Below, one piece after another: positions 63,187 to 64,000 of a stretch of 64,000 bases of DNA (positions are counted from its first letter, which is position 1; each line of letters opens with the position of its first letter). The DNA is from Alphaproteobacteria bacterium. Its GTDB lineage: Bacteria > Pseudomonadota > Alphaproteobacteria > UBA7985 > JAUIBT01. The position numbers and the translations under genes were made by a program. The notes beneath the pieces were generated by a model. That model was not told the DNA's origin, did not search any database, and was given only the letters and a program-made list of their open reading frames with translations. The DNA is taken from contig JAUIBT010000001.1 in the NCBI GenBank assembly GCA_030428255.1, positions 1 through 64,000 of the forward strand, in the 5' to 3' direction.

Positions 63187-63786
63187 ATGGTGTCGCTCAT
63201 TGTGACCCTTCTCTTACGCCCGCTCGCCGGGGCCAACTCGCTGTTGCTCGCAATCGGGCGACAGGTCGCGTGGCTTGCTTTGGCGCTGATGGTGCTTGTC
63301 ATCCTCGCGCAAGTTTTTTTCCGTTACGTCCTGAACAACGCCCTGGCCTGGCCTGACGAAGCGGCCCGCTTTCTGATGCTTTGGATGACAGCGCTCATGG
63401 CGCCTTCGGCCATGCGCTGGGGCGGCTTTGTCTCCATTGATATGCTGCCGAGCGCGCTTGGGCGCGTTGCCTCGCGGGTCTTAACCTTGGTTCTGCTGTT
63501 TATGGCCCTGGCTGTCCTGCTGATCGCCATCCAACACGGCTACAAGCACACCTTTGGGTTTGGCGGTCGCTTCAACAGCTCGTCCTTGCGCATTCCGTTC
63601 GATTGGTTCGGTGGAGAGGTGGTGCGGGTCAAGCTGCGATACATGTATGCCTCCCTACTGGTGTGCGTAATCTTGCTGATCTCCGTTACCATAGAGCTGA
63701 TTTTGCGCTCTTTGGTCCTGCTGTTCAAACCGGAAGCAGAACTTCCCGCAACGGGCGCGCCTGCCCGCCAACTGGAGACCGACTGA
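63187..63786 (+). CDS. TRAP transporter small permease (DctQ-like)
   Basis: 199 residues, four membrane segments. VFFRYVLNNALAWPDEAARFLMLWMTALMAPSAMRWGGFVSIDML is the DctQ signature pattern (xxRYVxNxxxxWxxExxR). The ATG at 63187 follows AGGAGG; eight extra codons upstream contain the ribosome site. It overlaps dctM by one base (TGATG). The solute-binding subunit must lie outside the window. Regulation by the upstream DeoR protein suggests a sugar or sugar-acid substrate. Confidence 0.88.
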   Translation: MVSLIVTLLLRPLAGANSLLLAIGRQVAWLALALMVLVILAQVFFRYVLNNALAWPDEAARFLMLWMTALMAPSAMRWGGFVSIDMLPSALGRVASRVLTLVLLFMALAVLLIAIQHGYKHTFGFGGRFNSSSLRIPFDWFGGEVVRVKLRYMYASLLVCVILLISVTIELILRSLVLLFKPEAELPATGAPARQLETD

Positions 63787-64000
63787 TGCTGGCCTTGTTT
63801 CTGCCCGTCTTTTTGGTCTTCTTGCTGCTGGGCCTGCCGGTCTTTTTTGCGCTGGTCCTAGCCCCTGGCTTGCTGTTGACCCTCAACGGCCAAGAGCGCG
63901 ACGTGGCCTTGCTGTATCGCAACGTTTACAATGGCATGGACAGTTTTCCGCTGATGGCCTTGCCCTTCTTCGTGCTGGCTGGCGAGCTGATGAACCGCGG
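63786..64000 (+). CDS. TRAP transporter large permease (DctM-like), truncated by window edge
   Basis: 71 codons are visible before the sequence ends. The translation MLALFLPVFLVFLLLGLPVFF followed by MDSFPLMALPFFVLAGELMNR is the classic N-terminus of DctM (first two membrane segments; PLMAxPFFxLAGxLMxxG motif). It overlaps the dctQ stop (TGATG), so the two are coupled. Confidence 0.9.
   Translation, partial: MLALFLPVFLVFLLLGLPVFFALVLAPGLLLTLNGQERDVALLYRNVYNGMDSFPLMALPFFVLAGELMNR

Overview
The window reads as a chromosomal segment of an alphaproteobacterium, probably of Rhodospirillales type. The evidence is the block fabD-fabG-acpP-fabF-mltG divergent from rpsF-rpsR-rplI, a homologue of the mitochondrial complex I accessory subunit NDUFS4, an R. 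capsulatus-type two-subunit xanthine dehydrogenase and high GC. The genus cannot be named from the sequence alone. The left edge carries what looks like the first 12 codons of an IS630-type transposase; no other mobile element is visible.

Layout. 0-9.6 kb: a PcrA/UvrD helicase, then a compact purine-catabolism operon (xdhA-xdhB-xdhC, adenine deaminase, 8-oxoguanine deaminase). 9.6-26.2 kb: core genes, namely the NDUFS4-like protein, a 2H-fold DUF1045 protein, tRNA-Pro(GGG), mltG, the fab cluster, rpsF-rpsR-rplI with a candidate autoregulatory leader hairpin, glutathione-dependent formaldehyde dehydrogenase, typA, a secreted SNase-like protein, polA and a DHA2 drug exporter. 26.2-32.9 kb: creatinase, BolA, a DegT-type aminotransferase divergent from carboxynorspermidine dehydrogenase, an MFS transporter and a TauE/SafE exporter.

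32.9-45.2 kb: a complete-looking myo-inositol regulon. The leftward operon is iolD-iolC-iolB-aldolase(iolJ-like). The rightward operon has an inositol-dehydrogenase-like gene, iolE and a second dehydrogenase. A LacI-type repressor and a sugar ABC importer follow. Three copies of a TGCAACCGGTTGCA-type palindrome lie in exactly the two divergent control regions, so the LacI protein probably controls all of it. 45.6-49.1 kb: a glycine-betaine/proline-type ABC importer.

49.4-62.0 kb: one leftward operon of 13 tightly packed genes that I interpret as aerobic 2-aminobenzoate (anthranilate) degradation through CoA thioesters. It holds 2-aminobenzoyl-CoA monooxygenase/reductase, an SDR, a MarR regulator, enoyl-CoA hydratase, acyl-CoA dehydrogenase, 2-aminobenzoate-CoA ligase, a five-gene branched-chain-type ABC importer, a hotdog thioesterase and a RidA protein. 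A good promoter with an inverted repeat over its -35 box precedes it. 62.2-64.0 kb: a DeoR-family regulator with a perfect 9-bp inverted repeat before its gene, then the start of a TRAP transporter (dctQ, truncated dctM) running off the right edge.

Overall the segment mixes housekeeping loci with catabolic islands for purines, creatine, inositol, betaine and anthranilate, each with its own importer or regulator. The most interesting parts are the anthranilate-CoA operon with built-in RidA and thioesterase, the self-contained inositol regulon, and the RNA hairpin before rpsF.
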